A stretch of DNA of 64,000 bases from Thiomicrorhabdus sp. Kp2. GTDB lineage: Bacteria > Pseudomonadota > Gammaproteobacteria > Thiomicrospirales > Thiomicrospiraceae. The notes beneath the pieces are model-generated. The model searched no databases and was not told the origin of the DNA. It saw only the letters and a program-made list of their open reading frames with translations. Of this stretch, positions 15,394-25,090 are shown one piece after another; the stretch's first letter is position 1, and each line of letters starts with the position of its first letter. The stretch is from NCBI RefSeq assembly GCF_000478585.1, contig NZ_ARWI01000001.1, positions 1,178,001 through 1,242,000 on the forward strand. Direction: 5' to 3'. The position numbers were made by a program, and so were the translations under genes.

Positions 15394-18306
15394 TTATAAA
15401 CACCAAGTAAGCACCATCTCATTAAAAGAGTCTTTTTCAATGGGTTTTGCCAAGAAGTCATCCATCCCTGCTTGTAAACAACGTTTTTTATCTTGCACCA
15501 TCACATTTGCCGTTAACGCGAGAATTGGAATATGAGCAACCTCATTCGCTACATCATTAGCTACATTAGCTAAACGCTCTTCTTTTCTTATCATTTTAGT
15601 CGCTTCAAAACCATCCATCACAGGCATTTGGCAATCCATAATAATAAGGTGATATCTTTTCGGATTAAGACGCCAATAATCGACCCCTTTAAGTCCATTA
15701 TCTGCAATATCCACTTTAGCGCCTAATCGCTGTAAAAACGCATCAATTACATTTTGATTTATGAGATTGTCTTCCACTAATAAAATATGTTTACCCAATA
15801 GTGGTAACTCTTTAGCATTTTTGTGACTGGTATCTTCAACCTGATGAGAAGCGGTTGAGTCAATCATATTGATTTTAGAAAAGTTTTCAAAAGGCAACTT
15901 AACCCAAAAACAACTACCTTTATTTAACTCTGAAGTAACGCCAATCTCCCCTCCCATTAAATCAACCAACTGTTTACAAATTGCTAAACCTAACCCTGTG
16001 CCACCAAATTTTCTGGAGGTTGAGCCATCTGCTTGAGTAAATGAATCAAATAACTTATCTAAGTGCTCCTCTGCAATGCCAATACCACTGTCAATGACCT
16101 CAATCATCACATCTGTGGTATTTTTATATTCCTCAACCAGCCTTACTCTTACAAGAACCTCGCCCTTCTCGGTAAATTTAAGTGCATTGCCAATAAGGTT
16201 CATAAGTAATTGCTGAATACGCATAGAATCCCCTAAAAATGCTTTAGGAAGATTATCTGCATAATCATATTTTAAGGTAATCGACTTCTCTTCTGAGGTG
16301 GTTGATAACAGATGAAGGGTTTCTTCTACCAAACTTTGTAATGCCACTTTCTCTTTAATAAGAAACACTTGCCCTTCATCTAACTTGGCAAAATCCAACA
16401 CCTCATTAATGATTTTTAACAAGATATCACCACTTTGTTTAATGGCTTGTAAATACTGGGTTTGAGTTGAATCGAGCGGCGTATCAAACAGTAAATCGGC
16501 CATCCCTAAAACACCATTCATTGGTGTTCTAATTTCATGACTGATTGTGGCCACAAAACGGCTACGAGCTTTTGCCAAGGCCTCAGCTCTTTCTTTAGCC
16601 AAGCTTAATTGTTGCTGCGTTTGTTGCTGTAAAGTAATATCTCTCACTACCTGAACCAAAAAGTTCTCACCATTTAATTCAATCTGGTTAAAGCCAATTT
16701 CTACGGATACCCTCTGCCCAATAGCATTCCTTAAAAACAGAGGTGCGTTTTCGCGATAAGAGTCTTCTTGTAATGTTTTATTATTTAAATAATGCTGTTT
16801 CAAGCGATCGTATATCGCAAAACTTTCGGCTTCTAACCAGAGACTGAACAACTTGTTTTGCAAATCACTTTTTTGGCATTTTAGTAAACTCTCAGCGGCT
16901 GTATTCGCGTTCAGTATTCGCCCTTGAAAGTTAATAACAAAAATAGCCTCTGGTACAGATTGAATCAAATCTGTTGCATTCTTTTCTGCTGTTTTTTGGG
17001 CGTGAATAGAAGTGATATAACCACGAAGAATTTCTGGCTTGCCCGCTCGGTTGTATAAAATATGGCTCAAGTCATAAATCCATTTATATGAACCCTTGCC
17101 ATTGGTTTTAAGTCGATACACCATTTCAACCTTATCCTGATTCTCTAAGTAGGCTGTGAGTAATTTTTGCCTTACCTCATCCACATCATCATTATGAATC
17201 CATTCAATAAAAGAGTGCTCAACTAAACTTTTTGAATCTTTACCTAATAAACTTTCCACATTAGGCGAAGCATATAAAATTGACATATTTCGATCAATTT
17301 TCTTTTCCAATAAAATGGTTGGGCCTGCATTGAACAACTGGTCATGAACCGCAGCCTGCTTAATTCTTTCTCGCTCTTCCTGCAATTGTCTAAAGAACAA
17401 ATAAAGAAGTGTGGTGATGATAAAAACAACAATAAAAAGCAACAAAGCAATAAACACAACATTATGCACATACTCATCAAACACTGCGTTACGCTGAATC
17501 GCTCGCACTTGCCATGCAACGTTATCAATAGATGCAATGGCTAACGCCCTTTCACCTGGTCTTGCACCTAAGGTTTTGGAATCCATCTCATTGAAAAAAA
17601 CTGAAATTTTTGAGCTACTCATTTCACCCTCAGGGTGATCACCCAATAAGGTTTTATAGGGTGGAAACTGTTCGCTAATAACAAGTTCATACTCTTGAAT
17701 ATTCAAATTCACAATGAATCTTTCAAGCGGTTTAAAAGAGAGTTTTACCCACAGTCCAGCCCACTTATCGACAACCGTAATGGGAAAAAGGATATCAAAA
17801 TGAAAGCCGCCATCAGGCGCCTGATGTGCATTTACTCGTGGGATACTTGGCGTTGTAGTGTTAATAGATTCTTGAATTAAACGTCGACATTTTGGCCCCA
17901 TATCTTCAACATGGCTACCCACTATGATTTTGCCCTTGTGATTAATAACAGCAAACTCAGTATCCGCAGGAAATAACTCTGTTACATCACTTGCTATCTC
18001 TGCCAAATCATAAGGATAACCAGCCCCTTTTGATAACTGTAAAATTCTATCCTGATGATGATAAGCGATGGATTTTACAATTAACTGATGCTTTTCAACA
18101 TAATCAGAAACAAATGAAGCTAAGCCGTTTGCCGATATTTTTGCCGCTTGCGTTACACGCTGTTCATTTTGCGAAATGATATAAACCACAATCGTGACAA
18201 TAAAAAAAGCAAAGCTCAACATAGAAAACCAGAAAATCAGTGGCAGTTTAAACTTAGATTTTGTAGAACGGTTTTTCAAATTGGCTTGATCGGTATTATT
18301 TGACAT
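15394..18306 (-). CDS. Hybrid sensor histidine kinase with Cache-type sensor, two PAS domains and receiver
   Basis: 970 residues. The order is: cytoplasmic N-terminus; TM helix (about 25-45); extracytoplasmic Cache-like sensor of about 230 residues; TM helix (about 283-305); two PAS domains (about 330-440 and 450-560); HisKA with the phospho-acceptor His590 in ATISHEIRTPMNG; HATPase with N and G boxes (LIGNALKFT, DSGIGI, FGGTGLGLAI); and a receiver domain with phospho-acceptor Asp891 in IIMDCQMPVMDG. The final segment LAKPIEKDSF supplies the conserved Lys. There is no HPt domain, so phosphate must pass to a separate protein. The ligand is unknown. Its gene is divergent from the chemoreceptor gene, with a shared 314-bp upstream region. 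Confidence 0.92.
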   Translation of the reverse strand: MSNNTDQANLKNRSTKSKFKLPLIFWFSMLSFAFFIVTIVVYIISQNEQRVTQAAKISANGLASFVSDYVEKHQLIVKSIAYHHQDRILQLSKGAGYPYDLAEIASDVTELFPADTEFAVINHKGKIIVGSHVEDMGPKCRRLIQESINTTTPSIPRVNAHQAPDGGFHFDILFPITVVDKWAGLWVKLSFKPLERFIVNLNIQEYELVISEQFPPYKTLLGDHPEGEMSSSKISVFFNEMDSKTLGARPGERALAIASIDNVAWQVRAIQRNAVFDEYVHNVVFIALLLFIVVFIITTLLYLFFRQLQEERERIKQAAVHDQLFNAGPTILLEKKIDRNMSILYASPNVESLLGKDSKSLVEHSFIEWIHNDDVDEVRQKLLTAYLENQDKVEMVYRLKTNGKGSYKWIYDLSHILYNRAGKPEILRGYITSIHAQKTAEKNATDLIQSVPEAIFVINFQGRILNANTAAESLLKCQKSDLQNKLFSLWLEAESFAIYDRLKQHYLNNKTLQEDSYRENAPLFLRNAIGQRVSVEIGFNQIELNGENFLVQVVRDITLQQQTQQQLSLAKERAEALAKARSRFVATISHEIRTPMNGVLGMADLLFDTPLDSTQTQYLQAIKQSGDILLKIINEVLDFAKLDEGQVFLIKEKVALQSLVEETLHLLSTTSEEKSITLKYDYADNLPKAFLGDSMRIQQLLMNLIGNALKFTEKGEVLVRVRLVEEYKNTTDVMIEVIDSGIGIAEEHLDKLFDSFTQADGSTSRKFGGTGLGLAICKQLVDLMGGEIGVTSELNKGSCFWVKLPFENFSKINMIDSTASHQVEDTSHKNAKELPLLGKHILLVEDNLINQNVIDAFLQRLGAKVDIADNGLKGVDYWRLNPKRYHLIIMDCQMPVMDGFEATKMIRKEERLANVANDVANEVAHIPILALTANVMVQDKKRCLQAGMDDFLAKPIEKDSFNEMVLTWCL

Positions 18307-18620
18307 AGTTTTGCCATGATTTTAGACATAAACCAACCGAGTTAACTCATGTCATTCAGTTATAAAGAGTTCAACTATTGTAACCTTGGTGGCTTTTCAA
18401 GCAAGCTTAAGTATTGAATGAATACACACCTGTACAGCTTGTATAATATATGTATAATAATTAACTTGAATAAGCCGATTTTGTACATAAAAGAAATCTC
18501 TTTTACCAAGTTAATCAGTTCTTATTCAATCGTGATTTTTAAAAATCAAGCCTCGGCAATAGAGAGCCTGCCTTCATAGGTGCTCTAAACCAAGCGAATA
18601 GGACAACGGAGCCTTATCCT
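18307..18620. other. Divergent intergenic region between sensor kinase and chemoreceptor
   Basis: 314 bp without a gene. An AT-rich segment around 18440-18470 with repeated TATAAT-like hexamers (TGTATAATATATGTATAATAA) is a plausible promoter core. The last 80 bp before the GTG are GC-richer and can form partial hairpins (AGAG...CTCT around 18560-18590). This looks like a structured mRNA leader but matches no riboswitch I can recognise. Confidence 0.4.
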
Positions 18621-21344
18621 GTGAGAAATAATCAGCCAACCAATAATAATGAATTTGTTATATCTGAAAATATGACCCTTGTTTCTAAAACAGATTTAAA
18701 CGGTACTATTTTAGAATGTAATGATGCCTTTGAACTTGCCAGTGGTTTCACTCGTAGCGATTTAATTGGTCAACCCCACAATATGATTCGACATCCCGAT
18801 GTTCCAGAGGCGGTTTTTGCTGACATGTGGAAAAGCCTTAAAATAGGATCCCCCTGGACTCAAATTGTAAAAAACAGACGAGCCGACGGTGGTTATTACT
18901 GGGTGAAAGCGAATGCCACTCCTTTGTTTGAGAACAACAAAATAACTGGCTATATGTCGATTCGTTCAAAGGCCTCCTCGGATGAAATTGCAGCGACAGA
19001 AAAAGCCTATAAAGACATAAAAGATGGCCGCGCAAAAATCAAAAATGGCCGTGTTGTTTACGGCTTTGATTTTTTACCAATACGCAACCTCTACTTTCGA
19101 TTAAACCCACAATATCAGTTAAGCATTATGGTAGGGTTGCTGTATCTCATCCCTTACCTTATTTATGCGACAATTGATGGACACCATCTAAGTGAAATCA
19201 TCACTGTTGGCCTGTTAGGTCTTATACCGCCTTACTTATTAGGCCTTTCTCAACTCAAAAACGAACGTCAAAACCGCCATACGCTACGAAGTATCGCCAG
19301 TGGTCAGAGAATCGATAATGTGTGGTTTGACCCTTTGACATTTAGTGGCAAAATTCGCAGCGCCATTAAATCAACCGCACTGGCCTCACAAGAAAAAATT
19401 GAAGAGAGTCAATACCAACTTGATAATGCCAAGCGTTTACAAACAGCCATGGATAAAATCAACTCTAACGTTATGATTGCGGATAATAAGCTGGATATTA
19501 TCTATATGAATAACGCAATGAAGGCCTTCTTTTTGCAGCGCGAAAGCAACCTTAAGAAGGATTTACCTAACCTAGATGCCAAATCTATTTTGGGCTCCAA
19601 TATCGACATATTCCACCAAAACCCTGAACACAATAGAGCGATGCTGGCAAACATTAAAGAGCCGACGACTGCACACATAAAAATGGCGCACTATCACCTT
19701 GACTTAAATATTATCCCTGTATTCAATCGAAACAATTTACAAACAGCCACTATTGTCGAGTGGCAAGATAAAACTGCGGACAAACAACTACTGCAAGAAG
19801 TCGGTAATGCCATCGAAGCGGCAAAAGCAGGGTTGCTTAACCGCAGAATTGATTTGGACAAAACCGAAGGTGTAGCCAGAGAGTTGAGTGAATCTATTAA
19901 TGAATTAATTGCCAATATTGAAAACCCCATCAATGAAGTGGTCAAAGTGGCAGTCTCTCTTTCTGAAGGCAATCTAACGGAACATATTAAAGGCGAGTAC
20001 TTAGGGCGCTTTTCAGTAATGAAAGACAGTTTGAATGTGGCTGTAGATAACTTAGGCTCTATGATGTCGCAAACCAAATTAGCCGTCAATAATGTCAGCA
20101 ATAGCTCATCGCAAATTTATCAGGGCAGTGTCGATTTAAATAATCGTACCCAAAACCAAGCGGCATCGCTTGAGCAGACCGCTTCCAGCATGGAACAAAT
20201 GACGGCGGCGGTAAAACAGACTGCTGAAAATGCATTACAAGCCTCTCAGGTCACCCACAGCTCCGCAGACTTGGCTAAATCGGGTGTTTCCGTCATGGAA
20301 AATGCCATTCTCGCCATGGAACAGATCAATAAATCGAGCCAAAAAATCAATGACATTATCACCTTGATTGACAGTATCGCTTTTCAAACCAACTTGCTCG
20401 CTTTAAACGCAGCGGTTGAAGCAGCCAGAGCGGGTGAACATGGCAGAGGTTTTGCCGTGGTTGCGGGTGAAGTCAGAACTCTGGCTCAAAAGTCGGCTGA
20501 TGCCGCAAAAGATATCCGTCAATTAATTGAAGATACTGTTAAAAAGGTTTCCGAAGGAACCGTCCATGTTAAAGGTTCTGGTGAGTCATTAAACGCCATT
20601 GTAGAATCCATTAACAATGTAAATCAAATCATTGAAGAGATTGCAAACTCTAGTGCTGAACAGAGTGAAGGCGTTAATTTAGTCAATGACGCCATTAGCC
20701 AAATTGACAGCGCGGTACAACAAAATGCGGCCTTAGTTGAAGAAACCGCAGCTACCGCTGAAGAACTTGGCACCATGTCTCAAATGATGACAAAAAACAT
20801 CTCGCACTTTAAAGTTGATAGCTCAAGAACAAGTCTTGATATTGCCTCAACGGCGACAGGATTTGATTTTGCACAAACGCGTAGGTCACATCGCCAGTGG
20901 CGAGTAAAAGTACGCGCCTATATCAATGATATTGAGGTGGATTTTGATCGCAATACCGCTAAAGATGGAACACTCTGTGCCCTTGGACAATGGATATATG
21001 GTCAAGGTAAAGAGTATCAGTCCTTATCAAGTTATCAAGCACTCGAGCGAGCACACGCTGAACTTCATCAATTTATTGGACGAATTTTAGAACTTAAAGA
21101 CATTGGTGATATTGAAACCGCTAATATTGAAATGTCAAAACTCGAAGGTGAAAGCAGCCAAGTGATTGAGTTAATCAGGCAGTTAGAGAGGGAAATCTCG
21201 AGCGGATTTACCACAAAATCAACAGAAAAAGCGCAATTAATAAAACCTTTTGAAACAGAAACTTCAAGTGGTGGGCTTCAAAAAACACTAACACAGAACG
21301 TCAAACCAACCAGTCCTAATAACGATGAGTGGGCCGACTTTTAG
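18621..21344 (+). CDS. Methyl-accepting chemotaxis protein with PAS and C-terminal CZB domain
   Basis: 907 residues. An N-terminal Aer-like PAS domain (about 12-120, with [21 protein letters not shown]) precedes a membrane-anchoring hairpin (about 168-215). A second PAS-like region (about 270-390), a HAMP-like linker and a long coiled-coil signalling domain follow. The hairpin tip lies near residues 588-607, with the highly conserved [19 protein letters not shown] core. A C-terminal zinc-binding CZB domain (about 750-850) shows the [13 protein letters not shown] and HAELH elements. It should sense redox or energy state through PAS and zinc or hypochlorite through CZB, and control CheA. The start is a GTG with GGAG nine bases upstream. 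It is monocistronic. Confidence 0.92.
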   Translation: MRNNQPTNNNEFVISENMTLVSKTDLNGTILECNDAFELASGFTRSDLIGQPHNMIRHPDVPEAVFADMWKSLKIGSPWTQIVKNRRADGGYYWVKANATPLFENNKITGYMSIRSKASSDEIAATEKAYKDIKDGRAKIKNGRVVYGFDFLPIRNLYFRLNPQYQLSIMVGLLYLIPYLIYATIDGHHLSEIITVGLLGLIPPYLLGLSQLKNERQNRHTLRSIASGQRIDNVWFDPLTFSGKIRSAIKSTALASQEKIEESQYQLDNAKRLQTAMDKINSNVMIADNKLDIIYMNNAMKAFFLQRESNLKKDLPNLDAKSILGSNIDIFHQNPEHNRAMLANIKEPTTAHIKMAHYHLDLNIIPVFNRNNLQTATIVEWQDKTADKQLLQEVGNAIEAAKAGLLNRRIDLDKTEGVARELSESINELIANIENPINEVVKVAVSLSEGNLTEHIKGEYLGRFSVMKDSLNVAVDNLGSMMSQTKLAVNNVSNSSSQIYQGSVDLNNRTQNQAASLEQTASSMEQMTAAVKQTAENALQASQVTHSSADLAKSGVSVMENAILAMEQINKSSQKINDIITLIDSIAFQTNLLALNAAVEAARAGEHGRGFAVVAGEVRTLAQKSADAAKDIRQLIEDTVKKVSEGTVHVKGSGESLNAIVESINNVNQIIEEIANSSAEQSEGVNLVNDAISQIDSAVQQNAALVEETAATAEELGTMSQMMTKNISHFKVDSSRTSLDIASTATGFDFAQTRRSHRQWRVKVRAYINDIEVDFDRNTAKDGTLCALGQWIYGQGKEYQSLSSYQALERAHAELHQFIGRILELKDIGDIETANIEMSKLEGESSQVIELIRQLEREISSGFTTKSTEKAQLIKPFETETSSGGLQKTLTQNVKPTSPNNDEWADF

Positions 21345-21377
21345 TCATGTACTGCAAGCATTAAAGGCCTTACTACG

Positions 21378-22589
21378 TTATATATACATGAGTTCTCTTA
21401 ACAACATGGTTGCAAAACTCCCTGCGGGGAGTTTAAAACTCAACTTAAGGTTTAGCGTAAGACTTGATGCCCCCCCTTTTGAGTCTTGATGGGCATCAGT
21501 ATCACTCTCATTAAGCTGTTCAAAAGACCAACTTAACTCTTCAGGCATAACTCTTAAAGCCCTTCTATCTTGCTTTACTCTATTGGCACTTAGGGCATCA
21601 CACCAGGCCTGGTATTTTTCAACCACTTCTTGTTCTAGTCTTTGTGCATCCGCTTTTGTTGGCAAGGTGCCATCACCAAATAAACCTCCTGTGATAAACC
21701 ATTCGGACAACACTACTTTTTTCTGCAACTGTTCAATTTCTTGATTCTCATCAGCAAGTAAAACCTCATGGCCATTTGCACTCTGTAAAAGATCGCCACA
21801 AAGCACTTGGTTCCAATTATTTTGCTGAAGTCGCAGACTAAGCAGGTCATTAAACATCCAAGAGCGAAGTGCTGAAATATACAAACTTTGCTGATTTTGA
21901 TTGCCACCTTTTCGTTTGGCACCCCGCTTTTGTCTTCGGTTATTGGCAAACGAATCACTCAGCAAGAGTTTTTCACCTTGTGCTAAATTATTACCATCTC
22001 GACCAAAACGCTGTTCACCAAAGTAATTAGGGACTCCTTCAAGTTGAATTTTGTGTAAACGAGACTCCAGTTCAGCCATCATCGTATCGGCAGTTTGCTC
22101 GGTAGTGCGCCCAGTAATATTTCTTAAAACCAGTTCAAAACGATTACCCTGCAAACCTCCTCGTTGAATCTTTTTATTATGACGTTGCATCTTTAATATC
22201 TTAACGTCATCCAAGTTTAGCTCTGCAGGATTGGGATCGGCTTTACCTGGCAGTTGAATACTGAACCACTGTTTGGTGACCGCTTGTCTATCTTTTTGGC
22301 CTGCAAAGCCCACATTATGCTTAGCGGTATTTGCCCATTTAGCTAACATGCCCGCCACCCAATCGGTATTTTGTCCTCGCTTTTCTACCCAACACCATAG
22401 GTGCTCCCCCTCCCCCGTTAACTGATTTTCTATGATTTCTTCAACCTTAAAGTCTTCTGGAATGGTTTTTAGCTGACCCGTTAATATCGGTTGCGAATAG
22501 GCATAAGCCAATAAATTAAAGTCCGCTTTAATATTTAATAGAGAACTTTGATTTGAATCGGAAGTGGACGGTTGATTGTTTAGGAACAT
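21378..22589 (-). CDS. truD: tRNA pseudouridine(13) synthase
   Basis: 403 residues. TruD isomerises uridine 13 of tRNA-Glu to pseudouridine. The catalytic motif VGFAGQKDRQAVTKQWFS (about 97-114) contains the active-site Asp, and the family segments VPNYFGEQRFG and QGNRFELVLRNI are both present. I start at the ATG at 22589, preceded by GAGAG; a GTG five codons upstream is also possible. A full palindrome copy encodes Tyr-Gln-Ala-Trp in the C-terminal part. It is transcribed with its back to the chemoreceptor gene, whose end lies 33 bp away, and the lipoprotein gene upstream is separated from it by a terminator. Confidence 0.94.
   Translation of the reverse strand: MFLNNQPSTSDSNQSSLLNIKADFNLLAYAYSQPILTGQLKTIPEDFKVEEIIENQLTGEGEHLWCWVEKRGQNTDWVAGMLAKWANTAKHNVGFAGQKDRQAVTKQWFSIQLPGKADPNPAELNLDDVKILKMQRHNKKIQRGGLQGNRFELVLRNITGRTTEQTADTMMAELESRLHKIQLEGVPNYFGEQRFGRDGNNLAQGEKLLLSDSFANNRRQKRGAKRKGGNQNQQSLYISALRSWMFNDLLSLRLQQNNWNQVLCGDLLQSANGHEVLLADENQEIEQLQKKVVLSEWFITGGLFGDGTLPTKADAQRLEQEVVEKYQAWCDALSANRVKQDRRALRVMPEELSWSFEQLNESDTDAHQDSKGGASSLTLNLKLSFKLPAGSFATMLLRELMYI
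21602..21613. repeat. ACCAGGCCTGGT palindrome, full copy
   Basis: Copy within truD, encoding part of Tyr-Gln-Ala-Trp on the minus strand; same Gln-Ala-Trp reading as the copy at 1621. Confidence 0.9.
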
Positions 22590-22626
22590 TTGGCTCTCTA
22601 GCACTTGGCTTTCTTATGGGGGACAC

Positions 22627-22654
22627 AAAAAAGCCTGGAATTCACCAGGCCTTT
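22627..22654 (-). terminator. Intrinsic terminator of the lipoprotein gene
   Basis: On the minus strand a stem of AAAGGCCTGG against CCAGGCTTT, with one bulge, is followed by a run of six T. It lies 30 bp after the stop of the gene at 22685. One arm is made of a nine-base piece of the ACCAGGCCTGGT palindrome. Confidence 0.7.
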
Positions 22655-22684
22655 CATTTAAAAATAATCAAAACTCATTCAGTT

Positions 22685-23140
22685 TTATAAATCGGTAAAC
22701 ACCTTTTCAGCAATAGGGAGTTCTTTGCCTTCAGGTTTTTCATTATAAATCTGTACCAATACCTGACGAATATTACCAGGTAATACATAGTCTTTAATTA
22801 ACTGACGTGCATCAACAGGAGAATCTTTATGTATATACAAATAGACATTACGTAGATGACACTTATTATCGGGGTCAGAGGCTAAAGGGCGCAAAGTACC
22901 AAACCCAGTAATCTTGACGTCTTCTTTGGTAATAATCGTAATTTTGTGATAATAGGTTGAAGTTAAAGGCTCGGCAAAACAGATTTGTAATACTCGGTCA
23001 AAGTTACCAGACCCTTTATCTAAACCACTCACCACTTTGGCGGTGGTAATGGTAACAGGTGCTTTACTGCAAGCTTGGAGAAACAAAAAACTGAATACCA
23101 TCGCACTCAGGCTAAAAAGTTTAATCCAAGAATAACGCAT
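22685..23140 (-). CDS. Putative lipoprotein of unknown function
   Basis: 151 residues. An N-terminal signal of the lipoprotein type is clear: a basic start, a hydrophobic stretch, then a LQAC lipobox with the Cys near residue 24. The mature part has a conserved-looking pattern, with two Cys residues (ICFAEPLT and NKCHLRN) that could form a disulfide in the periplasm, and a DARQLIKDYVLPGNIRQVLVQIYNE segment near the end. I do not recognise the family. The gene is followed by a terminator and lies 42 bp downstream of the Tim44-like gene on the same strand, so the two may be cotranscribed and both act at the membrane. Confidence 0.65.
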   Translation of the reverse strand: MRYSWIKLFSLSAMVFSFLFLQACSKAPVTITTAKVVSGLDKGSGNFDRVLQICFAEPLTSTYYHKITIITKEDVKITGFGTLRPLASDPDNKCHLRNVYLYIHKDSPVDARQLIKDYVLPGNIRQVLVQIYNEKPEGKELPIAEKVFTDL

Positions 23141-23182
23141 AAAACACCTCTGTTTTGTTTAACCGTTTATTTTGAGACTTGA

Positions 23183-24157
23183 TTATAACGAACCATTGGT
23201 TTGTTGAATACCCGCAACTTGCCAATTACCTTCATCGTTCGCTAAACGGCGAATATGCCAAATCTCATTAAAGGCGTGTGCCCCCTTAACGGCTTCTTCT
23301 TGAATAAACCCGCTAAAACGCACACTCACAATAAAGTACTCGCCATCAACCGCCATAGCAGCAACTTCAGCATCTAAGGTATCCACAACCGTTTGATTAT
23401 CTCCCGCTTGCACACCTCTTAACTCTTGTTGCAAAGCACTAAAAAGCTCTGGCGTGCAGTAAGATTCCATCTCACTTAAATCAACATTATCCCAAGCTTT
23501 TTGCAGGGTAATAAAGTGTGATTTGGCACCCTCTACAAAGCCATGTTCGTCAAACCAGGCTGGGATTTCATTTAAAAACTGAGCATTTTCACTCACACCT
23601 TGACCAACACCATCCTCTAAGTCGGCACCAATAATTGAACCTGTATTCGATGAGGTTGAGTTGGATGACGCAGGCTCGTTAGCTTGGCGATATGCATTTT
23701 GTTCAGAACGATAAGACGCTTGATGAGAAGGTTCTGGCTCTGAATATACTGGCTGATACTCTTGCTGAGAACGGCCTTGGGCTTTACGAGCAAACAATTT
23801 AAACAATACAAAGGCAATCAGAGCAAACAGTAAAATATCAAAGAGCTGAAGACCATCAAAACCATCACCAAACAACATAGCCGCCAATAAACCACCCGCT
23901 GCTAAACCTGCCAAAGGCCCCAACCACTTTGAAGCACCTGATACTGGTTTACCTGCGGTTGCAGTATTGGCCGCTGGTTTAGCAGGCGCTGCTTTAGGTG
24001 GAGTATTGTATTGTTTAGGCGCAACTTGTTTGCTGTACCCAAAACTTTTACCTGCACCAAAACGTTTAGCTTCAGCCACTTGCGCTACTGAAAACAAGCC
24101 AAACATCAGGGTGAATAAAACAATAAAACTCGGTTTAATAGTAAATAGCGATTTCAC
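23183..24157 (-). CDS. Tim44-like domain membrane protein
   Basis: 324 residues. An N-terminal signal sequence ends in AQVAEA, near residue 29. A Pro/Ala/Gly-rich spacer (about 30-75) and two hydrophobic segments follow (about 82-98 and 103-120). After a low-complexity Gln/Ser-rich linker comes a C-terminal Tim44-like domain (about 190-320), marked by FVEGAKSHFITLQKAWDNVDL and the ending EIWHIRR...NWQVAGIQQT. Bacterial Tim44-domain proteins are membrane-associated and of unsettled function; some are linked to phospholipid or membrane-protein handling. The lipoprotein gene follows in the same direction. The MITE-like element and a full palindrome copy lie upstream, in the putative promoter region. 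Confidence 0.85.
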   Translation of the reverse strand: MKSLFTIKPSFIVLFTLMFGLFSVAQVAEAKRFGAGKSFGYSKQVAPKQYNTPPKAAPAKPAANTATAGKPVSGASKWLGPLAGLAAGGLLAAMLFGDGFDGLQLFDILLFALIAFVLFKLFARKAQGRSQQEYQPVYSEPEPSHQASYRSEQNAYRQANEPASSNSTSSNTGSIIGADLEDGVGQGVSENAQFLNEIPAWFDEHGFVEGAKSHFITLQKAWDNVDLSEMESYCTPELFSALQQELRGVQAGDNQTVVDTLDAEVAAMAVDGEYFIVSVRFSGFIQEEAVKGAHAFNEIWHIRRLANDEGNWQVAGIQQTNGSL

Positions 24158-24206
24158 GCAAAACTCCTAACTCTAACAATTCATTTAAATTTGAAAAATG
24201 CATCTT

Positions 24207-24218
24207 ACCAGGCCTGGT
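24207..24218. repeat. ACCAGGCCTGGT palindrome, full copy
   Basis: Intergenic copy, extended to TACCAGGCCTGGTA, between the Tim44-like gene start and the MITE-like element. Confidence 0.9.
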
Positions 24219-24248
24219 AGATTATCTAAAATCAAATCCTATTTTTTA

Positions 24249-24409
24249 GAGGCCTTTGCACGAGACAGGGGCACAAGAAAAACAAGATAGAATTCTTTAG
24301 ATTTAGGTTAAAAAATTAGCATAATAACGAGTTATTGGGCGGATTTTTTAGCTTGAAGATAGAGAATTATAGCTGTTTTTATGTGTTCAGGGCCTCGTGC
24401 AAAGGTCTC
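24249..24409. mobile_element. MITE-like element, 161 bp
   Basis: Terminal inverted repeats GAGGCCTTTGCACGAGAC (24249-24266) and, on the other strand, GAGACCTTTGCACGAGGC (ending at 24409) agree at 16 of 18 positions. A 5-bp direct duplication TTTTA flanks the element on both sides (24244-24248 and 24410-24414). There is no open frame inside, so it is non-autonomous. Its ends resemble those of IS5-superfamily elements, from memory of such ends. It abuts the stop codon of the next gene. Confidence 0.7.
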
Positions 24410-24414
24410 TTTTA

Positions 24415-24999
24415 TTAAGATTGTTTAATGCAACGTGAAATGGTGTAGTCCTTACCCTGTTTCACTTTTTCGTAATTCCCAAACACTTCCATAAAGTTAC
24501 GTTTCATATATTGTCTTAAACCATTAATGGTGACCACAACAAACTGTCCACCTGGTGCTAACTGATTATGTACATCATGCAACATAATACTTAACATCTC
24601 TTTACCGACTTTAGCTGGCACGTTTGACACTACAGTCGTGAACTGAATATCTTTAGGCACGGCACTTAACCCATTTGATAAATAGGCTTTGGCATTTGGT
24701 AAATGATTTAACTTGGCGTTTTTATTAGAATAATCAACCGCCACAAAATCTTTATCAACCATATGTACTTGACCTTTTGGTGCATTGGCGGCAATCGCCA
24801 AACCAATTGGTCCGTAGCCACAACCAATATCCAGGGCGATTTCGTCCTCTTTAATCTCTAAATACTTCAGAAACAGGTCGGTACCTGAATCAATCTCTCT
24901 TGGGCTAAAAATTCCCCAAGTAGTAGCAAACTTTAACTCTTTGCCAGCTAAGTTCGCTTGAATATGTAAATCTTGTTTTAATTCTTCAATTGTTGCCAC
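24415..24999 (-). CDS. Class I SAM-dependent methyltransferase, RsmC-like
   Basis: 194 residues. The domain begins with FATTWGIFSPREIDSGTDLFL, followed by motif I LDIGCGYGPIGLAIA (about 66-80), an acidic motif MVDKD and motif IV VVSNVPAKVGKEM (about 132-144). This arrangement is that of the RsmC/TrmN/PrmC superfamily, which methylates RNA, or protein, at amine groups. The NVPA tetrad in place of NPPF argues for an rRNA or other target of the single-domain branch. Target unknown. The frame is open to 25191 but overlaps rep; I use the GTG at 24999, which has GGGAA upstream and directly gives the family start. It is divergent from rep. Confidence 0.75.
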   Translation of the reverse strand: MATIEELKQDLHIQANLAGKELKFATTWGIFSPREIDSGTDLFLKYLEIKEDEIALDIGCGYGPIGLAIAANAPKGQVHMVDKDFVAVDYSNKNAKLNHLPNAKAYLSNGLSAVPKDIQFTTVVSNVPAKVGKEMLSIMLHDVHNQLAPGGQFVVVTINGLRQYMKRNFMEVFGNYEKVKQGKDYTISRCIKQS

Positions 25000-25090
25000 G
25001 GTATTTCCCAGTAATTTTCTGCATTTTGAATTATCATATTGTACCTTTTCTACAACATCTAATTTAAAAAGCATAAGCCATAAATCATCC

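Noticed and set aside
18540-18620. A c-di-GMP-I (GEMM) riboswitch was considered in the leader of the chemoreceptor gene because GGCAA and GGAC...GGAGCC strings occur.
   Set aside because: The conserved core (GGCAAACC and GGGACGCAAAGCC with a GNRA hairpin) is not there; only loose similarity remains.
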